DNA of 33,547 bases from an uncultured Nocardioidaceae bacterium (GTDB taxonomy: Bacteria > Actinomycetota > Actinomycetes > Propionibacteriales > Nocardioidaceae), in contig CADCUJ010000044.1 of assembly GCA_902805855.1 (NCBI GenBank), positions 1-33,547 of the forward strand. Direction: 5' to 3'. Under the pieces are notes generated by a model, which saw nothing but the letters and a program-made list of their open reading frames with translations, was not told the origin of the DNA and did not search any database. The translations under genes were made by a program, and so were the position numbers. Within the stretch, counting starts at the first letter, position 1, and every line of letters begins with the position of its first letter. This document shows, piece by piece, positions 8,088-15,130 of the stretch.

Positions 8088-8125
8088 GGCGAGGGGCTCC
8101 TCGTAGCGTCTTTGCGAATAAGCGC

Positions 8126-8131
8126 TAGCGT
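8126..8131 (+). promoter_or_regulatory. -10 box of a leaderless promoter (hydrolase gene)
   Basis: TAGCGT ends 6 nt before the ATG at 8138, so transcription is predicted to begin at the start codon; no Shine-Dalgarno sequence is present. The box has the same TAGnnT form and spacing as four others in the window. Confidence 0.5.
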
Positions 8132-8137
8132 GCCCGC

Positions 8138-8842
8138 ATGGAGATCGTCCTCGTCCCCGGCCTCTGGCTGCACGGGTCGTCGTGGGACGCCGTGGTCCCC
8201 CGCCTGGAAGAGGCTGGTCACCGCGTTCAGGCCCTCACCCTTCCGGGGATGGAGAGCAAGGACGCCGATCGATCCGGCGTCACCCTGGCCGACCAGGTCG
8301 ACACGGTGGTCTCCGCGATCGACCGGGCCGGCGGACCGGTCCTCCTGGTGGCCCACTCGGCCGGCAGCGGCATCGCACACTGTGGCGTCGATGCGCGGCC
8401 CGACCGGGTCACTCGGGCGGTCTACGTCGGTGGCTTTCCCTCACCCGACGGCAGCCCGCTGCTCGATGGCCTCCCTGCGCACGACGGCGAGGTGATGATG
8501 CCGGACTGGGTGGAGATGGGCGAGGCGGCGAACGTCGTCGACTTGGACGAGGAGTCGATCTCGCGCCTGTACGCCGAGGCGATCCCGGCCCCGGAGCGGG
8601 TTCTCACCACCCCCGTGCGGCTCCGCGACGAGCGGCGGTACTCCGTGCCCGTCACCGCGGTCTGTCCGGAGTACACGGCGGCCGACCTCCGCGGCTGGGT
8701 GGAGTCCGGCGAAGAGGCGGTGAGCGAGCTGGCGCGGACCGCGGACGTCGAGTACGTCGACCTGCCAGGGGGCCACTGGCCACAGCTCACCCAGCCGGAC
8801 GCCCTCGCTCGGATCATCCTCGACGCCGCAGGCGCGGGCTGA
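8138..8842 (+). CDS. alpha/beta hydrolase
   Basis: A 234-residue alpha/beta-hydrolase of the small esterase / EstA-like type. It starts MEIVLVPGLWLHGSSWD, which carries the oxyanion HG element. The nucleophile elbow is AHSAGSG (nucleophile Ser about residue 74), and the catalytic His lies in LPGGHWPQLTQP near the C-terminus; an acid in the PVTAVCPEYTAADL stretch is likely. There is no signal peptide, so it is cytosolic. The substrate is unknown; relatives act on esters, lactones and C-C bonds. The gene appears leaderless and stands alone, divergent from dinB2 and convergent with dnaB. Confidence 0.9.
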   Translation: MEIVLVPGLWLHGSSWDAVVPRLEEAGHRVQALTLPGMESKDADRSGVTLADQVDTVVSAIDRAGGPVLLVAHSAGSGIAHCGVDARPDRVTRAVYVGGFPSPDGSPLLDGLPAHDGEVMMPDWVEMGEAANVVDLDEESISRLYAEAIPAPERVLTTPVRLRDERRYSVPVTAVCPEYTAADLRGWVESGEEAVSELARTADVEYVDLPGGHWPQLTQPDALARIILDAAGAG

Positions 8843-8849
8843 CCCCAGA

Positions 8850-8879
8850 CGAGCAGCTAGCCAGGCGGGGCGCTGCTCG
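8850..8879. terminator. hairpin between convergent hydrolase and dnaB genes
   Basis: CGAGCAGC (8850-8857) pairs with GCTGCTCG (8872-8879) around a 14-nt loop that itself has short GCC/GGC pairing. It lies just past the hydrolase stop and before the dnaB stop on the other strand. No T-tract follows, so it is a GC-type terminator candidate. Confidence 0.45.
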
Positions 8880-8925
8880 GCCCGCGATGCCGGTGGGCGA
8901 GGCCGCTGATCGGGTGGACCGCCGG

Positions 8926-10305
8926 TCAGCCCACCGCCATGTCGACGAAGCGGGAGTAGTGGCCCTGGAAGGCGACCACGACGTCGCGGGTCGGGCCGTT
9001 GCGGTGCTTGGCGACGATCAGGTCCGCCTCACCCGGCCGGGTCGACTCGCGTTCGTAGGCGTCCTCCCGGTGCAACAAGATCACCACGTCGGAGTCCTGT
9101 TCCAGGCTGCCGGACTCGCGCAGGTCGCTGAGCATCGGGCGCTTGTCGGCGCGCTGCTCCGGGCCTCGGTTCAACTGGGCCAGCGCGACCACCGGGACGT
9201 CGAGCTCCTTGGCGAGCAGCTTCATCTGCCGCGAGAACTCCGAGACCTCCACCTGCCGCGACTCCACCTTCTTGCCGGAGGTCATCAGCTGAAGGTAGTC
9301 GACCACGATCAGCCGCAGGCCGTGTCGCTGCTTGAGCCGGCGAGCCTTGGCTCGGATCTCCATCATCGTCATGTTCGGCGAGTCGTCGATGAACAGCGGC
9401 GCCGAGGACACCTCACCCATCTTGCGCGCGAGCTTGGCCCAGTCCTCGTCGTTCATGTGCCCGTTGCGCATGTGGTTCAGCGGGATCCTCGCCTCCGCCG
9501 ACAGCAGCCGCATCGTGATCTCGTTGCGGGTCATCTCCAGCGAGAACAGCACGCTGGTCATGTTGTGATGGATCGACGCGGCACGGCACAGGTCCAGGCC
9601 CAACGTCGACTTGCCCACGGCCGGTCGAGCCGCGACGATCACCATCTGGCCGCCGTGCAGGCCGTTGGTGAGCTCGTCGAGATCCGCGAACCCGGTGGGG
9701 ACACCGACCATCTGGCCGTCCCGGTTGGAGATCGCCTCGATCTCGTCGAGGGCGGACTCCATGATGTCGCTCAACGGCGCGTAGTCCTCCGACGTCCGCT
9801 TGTCGGTGACGCCGTACACCTCGGCCTGGGCGCGGTCGACCACGTCGTCGACCTGGCCCTCGCCGGAGTAGCCCATCTGGGCGATGCGGGTCCCGGCGTC
9901 CACCAGCCGGCGCAAGATGGCCTTCTCCCGGACGATCTCGGCGTAGTAGCCGGCGTTCGCGGCGATCGGCACGCTCGCCGAGAGCGTGTGCAGGTAGGGC
10001 GCGCCGCCCACCCGGGCCAGCTCGCCTCGTCGCTGCAGCTCGGCGACGACCGTGACCGGGTCGGCCGGCTCCCCCCGTCCGTAGAGGTCGACGACGACGT
10101 CGAAGATGGTCTCGTGGGCCGGGCGGTAGAAGTCGGTGCCGCGCACCGACTCGACCACGTCGGCGATCGCGTCCTTGGACAACAGCATGGACCCGAGCAC
10201 GCTCTGCTCCGCGTTGTGGTCCGCGGGCGGCGTCCGGTCCCCGCCGACCGGACCCGCGTGCATGAAGGTCGCCGCGTTCCAGGCCTCGGCGTCCGTGACG
10301 CTCAT
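8926..10305 (-). CDS. dnaB: replicative DNA helicase DnaB
   Basis: A 459-residue hexameric replicative helicase that unwinds DNA ahead of the fork. The N-terminal domain holds NAEQSVLGSMLLSKDAI (31-47). The RecA-like domain follows, with TGFADLDELTNGLHGG (204-219), Walker A ARPAVGKST (226-234, K232), the Walker B/H3 segment LIVVDYLQLM, and the arginine-finger end AKHRNGPTRDVVVAFQ. No intein interrupts the frame; the Walker A position where many actinobacterial DnaB inteins sit is intact. ATG at 10305 is preferred over GTG at 10311 because GAGG (10314-10311) is 5 nt from the ATG but abuts the GTG. The region upstream carries several DnaA-box-like sequences. Confidence 0.97.
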   Translation of the reverse strand: MSVTDAEAWNAATFMHAGPVGGDRTPPADHNAEQSVLGSMLLSKDAIADVVESVRGTDFYRPAHETIFDVVVDLYGRGEPADPVTVVAELQRRGELARVGGAPYLHTLSASVPIAANAGYYAEIVREKAILRRLVDAGTRIAQMGYSGEGQVDDVVDRAQAEVYGVTDKRTSEDYAPLSDIMESALDEIEAISNRDGQMVGVPTGFADLDELTNGLHGGQMVIVAARPAVGKSTLGLDLCRAASIHHNMTSVLFSLEMTRNEITMRLLSAEARIPLNHMRNGHMNDEDWAKLARKMGEVSSAPLFIDDSPNMTMMEIRAKARRLKQRHGLRLIVVDYLQLMTSGKKVESRQVEVSEFSRQMKLLAKELDVPVVALAQLNRGPEQRADKRPMLSDLRESGSLEQDSDVVILLHREDAYERESTRPGEADLIVAKHRNGPTRDVVVAFQGHYSRFVDMAVG

Positions 10306-10436
10306 CGACACCTCGCAATCACGAATTTTGTGTTCGAACCCAGTAGCTCATCGAGCACCGACAGTGCTGGGGCGAGGCCGCGGACGGGCGCGCGCAGCAG
10401 GGACGTTACGGCTCCGCCGGCAGTCCCGGAAGCCCG

Positions 10437-10526
10437 CCGTCCACAGCCTGCTGTGGACAAGGCGCACCGGGCTGTGGAACAAGCCCCGCCCAGGTGTGCA
10501 CAGCCTGTTCACATCGCTGTGGACAA
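10437..10526. promoter_or_regulatory. cluster of DnaA-box-like 9-mers upstream of dnaB
   Basis: The spacer 10306-10729 has no convincing gene. Within it are TGTGGACAA at 10452-10460 and at 10518-10526, both exact reverse complements of TTGTCCACA, the DnaA box form preferred in high-GC actinobacteria (known). Looser matches are CCGTCCACA at 10437-10445, TGTGGAACA at 10473-10481, TGTGCACAG at 10495-10503 and TGTTCACAT at 10506-10514, with TGTTCACAA further on at 10648-10656. CCGTCCACA and the first exact box face each other 6 bp apart. This may be a DnaA-regulated promoter or a DnaA-binding locus; it is not the usual oriC site between dnaA and dnaN. Confidence 0.55.
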
Positions 10527-10685
10527 AGCAGGACCGTCCTCACCGGCTCACGCGCTGACCTGCGAGAACGCCGTCCCCGCCGTGTGGATCCGGAAAACCT
10601 GGCCACTTTCTGTTCACCGTCCGGCACCTGCCTCCGACTGCCACATCTGTTCACAATGAGGAGCCAATACCATGGATACACACAG

Positions 10686-10715
10686 GTTGCGTCCGGTCTC
10701 ACGCAACTACCGGAC
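10686..10715 (+). other. interlocked inverted repeats in the leader of the first sulfotransferase-like gene
   Basis: GTTGCGT (10686-10692) pairs with ACGCAAC (10701-10707). GTCCGGT (10691-10697) pairs with ACCGGAC (10709-10715). The arms alternate, so the RNA could fold as two alternative hairpins or, with 2 nt sacrificed, an H-type pseudoknot. The second arm ends 2 nt before the GGGAGGG ribosome site at 10718-10724. Confidence 0.5.
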
Positions 10716-10729
10716 GTGGGAGGGAACCC

Positions 10730-12049
10730 GTGGACACCACCGAGGCGACACCTGCTCGGCCGGTCATCTTCTTGCACATCGGAGCGATGAAGACCGGGAC
10801 CACCTTCCTGCAGGCGCTGATGATCGCCAACAAGGACAACCTGGCGGCAGCGGGCTACTGCTTCCCCGGCCGGCGCTGGCACGAGCAGGACAAGGCCACC
10901 CGCGACGTGCTCGGCATGGATCGGGACGACCCGGCGATGCGAGCGAGCACCGAGGGGATGTGGGACACCCTCGCCCACGAGATGCTCACCCACCCTGGTC
11001 GGGCCTCGATCTTCTCGATGGAGTTCTTGAGCTTCGCGAGCCGGACGCAGGCCGCCCGGATCGTCGACTCGCTGTCCGCCGCCGAGGTGCACATCATCCT
11101 CACGGTCAGGGACGCAGTGGGCGCGATACCGGCGCAGTGGCAGACCCACAGCCGCAACCGCGGCAAGGCGTCCTGGCCCGCGTACGCTCGCAGCGCCCGG
11201 CGCTCAGCCCGGCTCGGCCGCTTCGCCCGCGGAGAGGGTGCGCGGATCTTCCAGAAGGGCCAGGGCGTCCCACGGATGCTGCGGGCGTGGGGGTCGGCCG
11301 TGCCGCCCGAGCGCCTGCACGTGATCACCGTGCCACCGCCGGGGTCGGACCCCTCGCTGCTGTGGCAACGCTTCGCAGGCGTGGTCGGGCTCGACCCCGC
11401 GGTGTGCACGCACAGCGCCGGCCGGACGAACCCCTCACTGGGCCTGGCGTCGGCGGACCTGATGCGACGGATCAACCTCGAGCTCGGCAAGATCCCGGTC
11501 AGCGACTACCAGCCCACCCTCAAGGCCAAGCTGGCCAACGGCATCCTCGCCGCCCGCTCCACCATGGAGCCAGGCGCCAAGCTCGACCGACGGACCCGGG
11601 CGTTCGCGCTCGGCTGGAACAAGCGGGTCCGCGCGGCGATCACGCGCAGCGGTGCCGACCTGGTCGGGCACCTCGACGACCTGCCGGTCCGGGCCAGCCA
11701 GACCACCGCCGAGTACGTCGCCAGGCTCAGCGATCCGCCCGCCGAGGACGTCCTGGCCGCCGCGGCGGCGGCCAGAGACGGCCTGGTGAGGCTCGTCGAC
11801 CGTCGCGCGAAGCGGGTGACCCGGCTCGGGGGCCAGGTGCAGGCGACGCTCGACCAGGCGGACGCGGCAGGCGTCCGAGGAGGCTTCACCGTCGGCGCGG
11901 AGGTGCCGACCCCGCAGGGGCGATGGAGTGCGGAGCCGGACCCGGTCGCCGCGGCCGCGGCCGAGCTGGCCGCGCTTGCCCGGCGAGCCATCGACCTGAG
12001 GTCGCAGGCAGCCTCGCTGAAGAACTCGTCGGTTGGGTCGCGCAGGTGA
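10730..12049 (+). CDS. sulfotransferase-like P-loop protein (first of tandem pair)
   Basis: A 439-residue protein whose N-terminus carries the 5'-phosphosulfate-binding loop of PAPS-dependent sulfotransferases, FLHIGAMKTGTTFLQ, with the presumed catalytic K21. A second motif, LTVRDAVGAIPAQWQ, matches the 3'-phosphate-binding strand/helix (R127), but the usual serine eight residues after the Arg is Ala135. The C-terminal third is helical and Ala/Arg-rich with no motif I know. There is no signal peptide, so sulfation, if any, is cytosolic. GTG at 10730 is supported by GGGAGGG 5 nt upstream and by alignment with the next gene. An ATG at 10672 with a perfect GAGGAG site is in another frame. The acceptor substrate is unknown. 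Confidence 0.82.
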   Translation: MDTTEATPARPVIFLHIGAMKTGTTFLQALMIANKDNLAAAGYCFPGRRWHEQDKATRDVLGMDRDDPAMRASTEGMWDTLAHEMLTHPGRASIFSMEFLSFASRTQAARIVDSLSAAEVHIILTVRDAVGAIPAQWQTHSRNRGKASWPAYARSARRSARLGRFARGEGARIFQKGQGVPRMLRAWGSAVPPERLHVITVPPPGSDPSLLWQRFAGVVGLDPAVCTHSAGRTNPSLGLASADLMRRINLELGKIPVSDYQPTLKAKLANGILAARSTMEPGAKLDRRTRAFALGWNKRVRAAITRSGADLVGHLDDLPVRASQTTAEYVARLSDPPAEDVLAAAAAARDGLVRLVDRRAKRVTRLGGQVQATLDQADAAGVRGGFTVGAEVPTPQGRWSAEPDPVAAAAAELAALARRAIDLRSQAASLKNSSVGSRR

Positions 12050-12063
12050 CCGTCGGGTGCTGG

Positions 12064-12069
12064 TAGGTT
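12064..12069 (+). promoter_or_regulatory. -10 box of a leaderless promoter (second sulfotransferase-like gene)
   Basis: TAGGTT lies 7 nt before ATG 12077, inside the 27-nt gap after the first paralogue, and no clear Shine-Dalgarno site is present. It would give the second gene and the MATE gene their own transcript. Confidence 0.45.
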
Positions 12070-12076
12070 CCGCGAT

Positions 12077-13417
12077 ATGCCAGAGCTACGGCGGCTGATC
12101 AGCGGGGCCGTTCGCCGTTCCCGGCCGGTGATCTACCTGCACGTCGGCGCGATGAAGACCGGGACCACATTCGTCCAGCACCTGATGCAGGTGAACCGTG
12201 ACAACCTCCTCGCGGCCGGCTTCCTGGTCCCGGGCGACCGCAACGAGCAGGGGTACGCGACTCGCGACATCCTCGGCACCGCCCACAAGACCCCCGAGAT
12301 GCTGGCCCTGTGCGAAGGGGTGTGGGCGCGACTGGCGGGCCAGATGTTCGCCCACAAAGGCACCGCATCGATCTTCTCCCACGAGTTCCTCAGCTTCGCC
12401 GACAGCGAGCAGGCCCAGCGCGTCGTGGGGTCGCTGGAGGGGGCCGACGTCCACGTGATCTTGACCGTGCGGGACACCAGCGGCGCTCTGCCCTCGCAGT
12501 GGCAGACCAGCAGCCGCAACGGCGGCACGGCCAACTGGCCGAGGTTCGCCAGGAGCGTCCAGAAGGGCGTGCGTGGCAGCGGTCCGCCGCGCGGACAGGG
12601 CGCGCGGACGTTCCTGCGCGCCCAGGACATCCCCCGGATGCTCGAGGTCTGGGGAGCGACGGTCCCACCAGAGCGCCTGCACGTGGTCACGGTCCCGCGT
12701 TCGAGGAACGACCCGCTGCTGCTGTGGAAGCGGTTCGCGAGGGTCGTCGGGGTGGACCCGGAGGTCTGCTCGATCCCCGCGCAGCGTGACAACCCCTCGC
12801 TCGGGTATCCCTCCGCCGAGCTGATGCGGCGCATCAACGTCGCGCTGGGCAAGCTGCCGCCCGGCCAGTACGAGCCGACACTGAAGGCCGAGCTCGCCAC
12901 CCGGATCCTGGCCCTGCGGGCGCCGCTGGAGTACCCACCAGCCCTCGACCTGCGCACCCGCCGGTTCGCGATCAGCTGGAACCGCCGGGTGCGCCGGGCG
13001 ATCCGGGCGAGCGGTGCGCACCTGGTCGGTCCTCTGGGCGACCTCCCGCGCCAACTGCCCGCCGACGTGGTCAAGACGCTGCCGAAACGGCTGACGGTGC
13101 CCACAGACGAGGAGTTGCTCGCGGCCGCCGAGACCGCCCGGGACGGACTGCTCGCCCTGATCCAGCGGCGTGAGCACCATCTCCACCGCTCCGAGGCCAA
13201 CGGCGTGCCGCCGAGCGACGCACCCACGAGCGCACAGCGGTGGCACGACGAGGAGTCGCCGGTCAAGGCGGCTGTCGCCGAGCTCGTCGCATTGGTGCGC
13301 ACGGCCATCGACCTCGACCAGCAGCTCAAGAAGACAGCCGCGCAGCCCGCGCCGGGCCTCGTTGACATCGCCGAGGACGATGTGGCCCCGACCATCCTCG
13401 ACTCCCAGTCCGCCTGA
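12077..13417 (+). CDS. sulfotransferase-like P-loop protein (second of tandem pair)
   Basis: A 446-residue paralogue of the preceding gene, similar along the whole length. It has the PAPS loop YLHVGAMKTGTTFVQ (K27) and the 3'-phosphate motif LTVRDTSGALPSQWQ, in which both R132 and S140 are present, so unlike its neighbour it keeps the complete cofactor-binding set. Shared blocks include the SIFS-x-EFLSFA segment, the PPERLHV strand, the NPSLG stretch and a helical C-terminal third. It follows the first copy after 27 nt and is followed after 10 nt by a MATE exporter, so the three are probably at least partly co-transcribed. The acceptor could be a small metabolite, lipid or glycan; nothing in the sequence decides. 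Confidence 0.83.
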   Translation: MPELRRLISGAVRRSRPVIYLHVGAMKTGTTFVQHLMQVNRDNLLAAGFLVPGDRNEQGYATRDILGTAHKTPEMLALCEGVWARLAGQMFAHKGTASIFSHEFLSFADSEQAQRVVGSLEGADVHVILTVRDTSGALPSQWQTSSRNGGTANWPRFARSVQKGVRGSGPPRGQGARTFLRAQDIPRMLEVWGATVPPERLHVVTVPRSRNDPLLLWKRFARVVGVDPEVCSIPAQRDNPSLGYPSAELMRRINVALGKLPPGQYEPTLKAELATRILALRAPLEYPPALDLRTRRFAISWNRRVRRAIRASGAHLVGPLGDLPRQLPADVVKTLPKRLTVPTDEELLAAAETARDGLLALIQRREHHLHRSEANGVPPSDAPTSAQRWHDEESPVKAAVAELVALVRTAIDLDQQLKKTAAQPAPGLVDIAEDDVAPTILDSQSA

Positions 13418-13427
13418 CGTACCACCG

Positions 13428-14783
13428 GTGAGCTCCGAGACTCCTTCGGGTCAGGCGACCTCACGGGAGCACCGCCGACACGACCGCGAGATCGTCCGGC
13501 TGGCAGTGCCCGCGTTCCTGGCGCTCGTCGCGGAGCCGATGTTCCTGCTCGCCGACTCCGCGATCATCGGACACCTCGGCACGCCCGAGCTCGCCGGTCT
13601 CGGCATCGCCGGTGCCATCATCTCGACGGCCGTCGGCCTGTGCGTCTTCCTCGCTTACGGGACGACCGCCTCAGTGGCCAGGCAGATCGGCGCCGGGCAG
13701 ACGAGGGCGGCGCTGACCCAAGGCATGGACGGCGTCTGGCTCGCGGTCATCATCGGCAGCCTCGCCACCGTCGGTGGAATCGTGCTCTCCGGTGCGCTGG
13801 TCGGACTGTTTCCGGGCGGCCCCGAGGTCACCGAGCACGCCACCACGTACCTGCGCTGGGCCTTCCTCGGCATGGTCCCGCTGCTCGTGATGCTCGCCAC
13901 CACCGGCGTCCTGCGCGGGCTGCAGGACACCCGCACCCCGCTGTACGTCGCCGTGGCGGGAAACCTGGTCAACATCGCACTCAACCTGCTCCTGGTCTAC
14001 GGGCTCGACCTCGGGATCGCCGGTTCCGCGATCGGCACCGTCCTCGCTCAGGCCGCCTCCGCCGCGGTGCTGGTCGCGGTGGTGGTGCGAGCGGTGCGCC
14101 GTGAGGGTGCGTCGCTGCGGCCGGACCTTCCCGGGGTACGGCGGGCGGCTCACGCCGGTGCTGCCCTGGTGGTCCGCACCCTGACCTTGCGCGCCTCGCT
14201 GCTGGTGATGACCTACAGCGCCGCCGCCCTCGGCGCGACCTCGGTCGCGACGAACCAGCTCGCGCTGACCGTGTGGACGTTCCTGGCCTTCGCTCTCGAC
14301 GCGATCGCCATCGCGGCACAGGCGATAACCGGCCGCTTCCTGGGCGCCGGGGACGTGGCCGGCACTCGCACGGTCACCGAGCGGATGATCTGGTGGGGCG
14401 TCCTCAGCGGCGTGGCCACCGGCCTCATGCTCGCGGCCACCGCACCGTTCCTGGGGCCGCTGTTCACCGATGACCCGGCGGTGCACGACCTGCTGTGGCC
14501 GGTGCTGCTGGTGGCGGCGGTGTTCCAGCCCGTCGCGGGGGTGGTGTTCGTGCTCGACGGGGTGTTGATCGGTGCCGGCGACGGGAGGTACCTGGCCTGG
14601 GGAGGGCTGCTGGTCCTGGCCGTGTTCGCCCCGCTCGCCCTGCTCACCGCGTGGGCGCAGCCGGCTGCCGGGTCACCGCTGGTGTGGCTCTGGGTCAGCT
14701 TCGGTGTTGGGTTCATGGGCGCTCGTGCCGTCGTGCTCCTGCGCCGGGCACGCGGTGAGCGGTGGATGGTGACCGGCGCGTGA
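13428..14783 (+). CDS. MATE-family efflux transporter (DinF-like)
   Basis: A 451-residue, roughly 12-helix inner-membrane antiporter. It starts VSSETPSGQ and enters the first MatE module at REIVRLAVPAFLALVAEPMF, continuing with LADSAIIGHLGTPELAGLGI and the loop TTASVARQIGAGQ. The segment TTGVLRGLQDTRTPLYVAV closes the first half, and the second half begins near 250. MATE proteins expel cationic drugs or metabolites using Na+ or H+. GTG at 13428 is used because the longer frame overlaps the preceding gene. From memory a MATE/DinF gene at this place between rplI and dnaB is conserved in Streptomyces. If so, it was here before the sulfotransferase pair and need not be functionally linked to it. 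Confidence 0.92.
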   Translation: MSSETPSGQATSREHRRHDREIVRLAVPAFLALVAEPMFLLADSAIIGHLGTPELAGLGIAGAIISTAVGLCVFLAYGTTASVARQIGAGQTRAALTQGMDGVWLAVIIGSLATVGGIVLSGALVGLFPGGPEVTEHATTYLRWAFLGMVPLLVMLATTGVLRGLQDTRTPLYVAVAGNLVNIALNLLLVYGLDLGIAGSAIGTVLAQAASAAVLVAVVVRAVRREGASLRPDLPGVRRAAHAGAALVVRTLTLRASLLVMTYSAAALGATSVATNQLALTVWTFLAFALDAIAIAAQAITGRFLGAGDVAGTRTVTERMIWWGVLSGVATGLMLAATAPFLGPLFTDDPAVHDLLWPVLLVAAVFQPVAGVVFVLDGVLIGAGDGRYLAWGGLLVLAVFAPLALLTAWAQPAAGSPLVWLWVSFGVGFMGARAVVLLRRARGERWMVTGA

Positions 14784-15130
14784 CGGCGCTGCAGAAGCTC
14801 GCCATGGGCTTGGTGGTGGCCGTCGTGGATCCGAGGTTCGCCGGGTTCGACGGCGTACCCGACGTCTTGGGCTGGCTGTTGGTGCTTCTCGGTCTGCGCG
14901 ACCTGTGGGCTCGGCTCGGTGGCTACCCGATGCTGATGCTCCTGGCGGGCCGCCTCGGCGGTCGTGGCGACGGTGCTGGTGTGGCCCCGGCTGACCGAGG
15001 AGCTGGACGCCGCCGCCGGCTCGAGGTGTCGCGATGGACCTTCGTGGTGCTGACGCTCGCCACCGCTGTGGTGTACGGCGGCCCCTGCAGAGGTAGTCCC
15101 AGGTCGGCGCTCAGGCAGGGACGACGTTGA
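14780..15130 (+). pseudogene. decayed small integral membrane protein gene
   Basis: GTG at 14780 overlaps the MATE stop (GTGA) and opens with TALQKLAMGLVVAVVDP and DVLGWLLVLLGLRDLWARLG, clearly membrane-protein-like. After about 14945 this frame becomes Gly/Arg-rich. The +1 frame over about 14949-15020 instead reads AASAVVATVLVWPRLTEELD, another membrane segment with its loop. The first frame then resumes its membrane character at SRWTFVVLTLATAVVYGG (about 15030-15085) before running out inside the 3' end of rplI. I read this as a multi-helix protein with at least one frameshift, an apparent loss of the middle and a truncated end. Full-length relatives of about 200 residues occur in Nocardioides, from memory. 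Confidence 0.6.

Noticed and set aside
6149-8128. A 659-codon plus-strand frame opposite the TetM-like and dinB2 genes
   Set aside because: Antisense shadow: Ser/Thr/Arg-rich, with no motif and no ribosome site.
8926-10305. Intein or mobile insertion in dnaB
   Set aside because: The Walker A and Walker B regions are continuous and the length (459 aa) is that of an uninterrupted DnaB.
10437-10526. Chromosomal replication origin
   Set aside because: The DnaA-box-like cluster is small, no AT-rich unwinding region is seen, and actinobacterial oriC normally lies between dnaA and dnaN, which are not here.
8182-10659. An 825-codon open frame on the plus strand, across the hydrolase and opposite dnaB
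   Set aside because: Its product is Arg/Gly/His-rich without any domain, and it covers two certain genes in other frames. High GC at third positions keeps such shadow frames open.
10672-12066. A 464-codon frame starting at a well-placed ATG across the first sulfotransferase-like gene
   Set aside because: Only the frame starting at 10730 gives the PAPS motifs and aligns with the neighbouring paralogue. The upstream start itself is kept as a finding because its ribosome site is strong.
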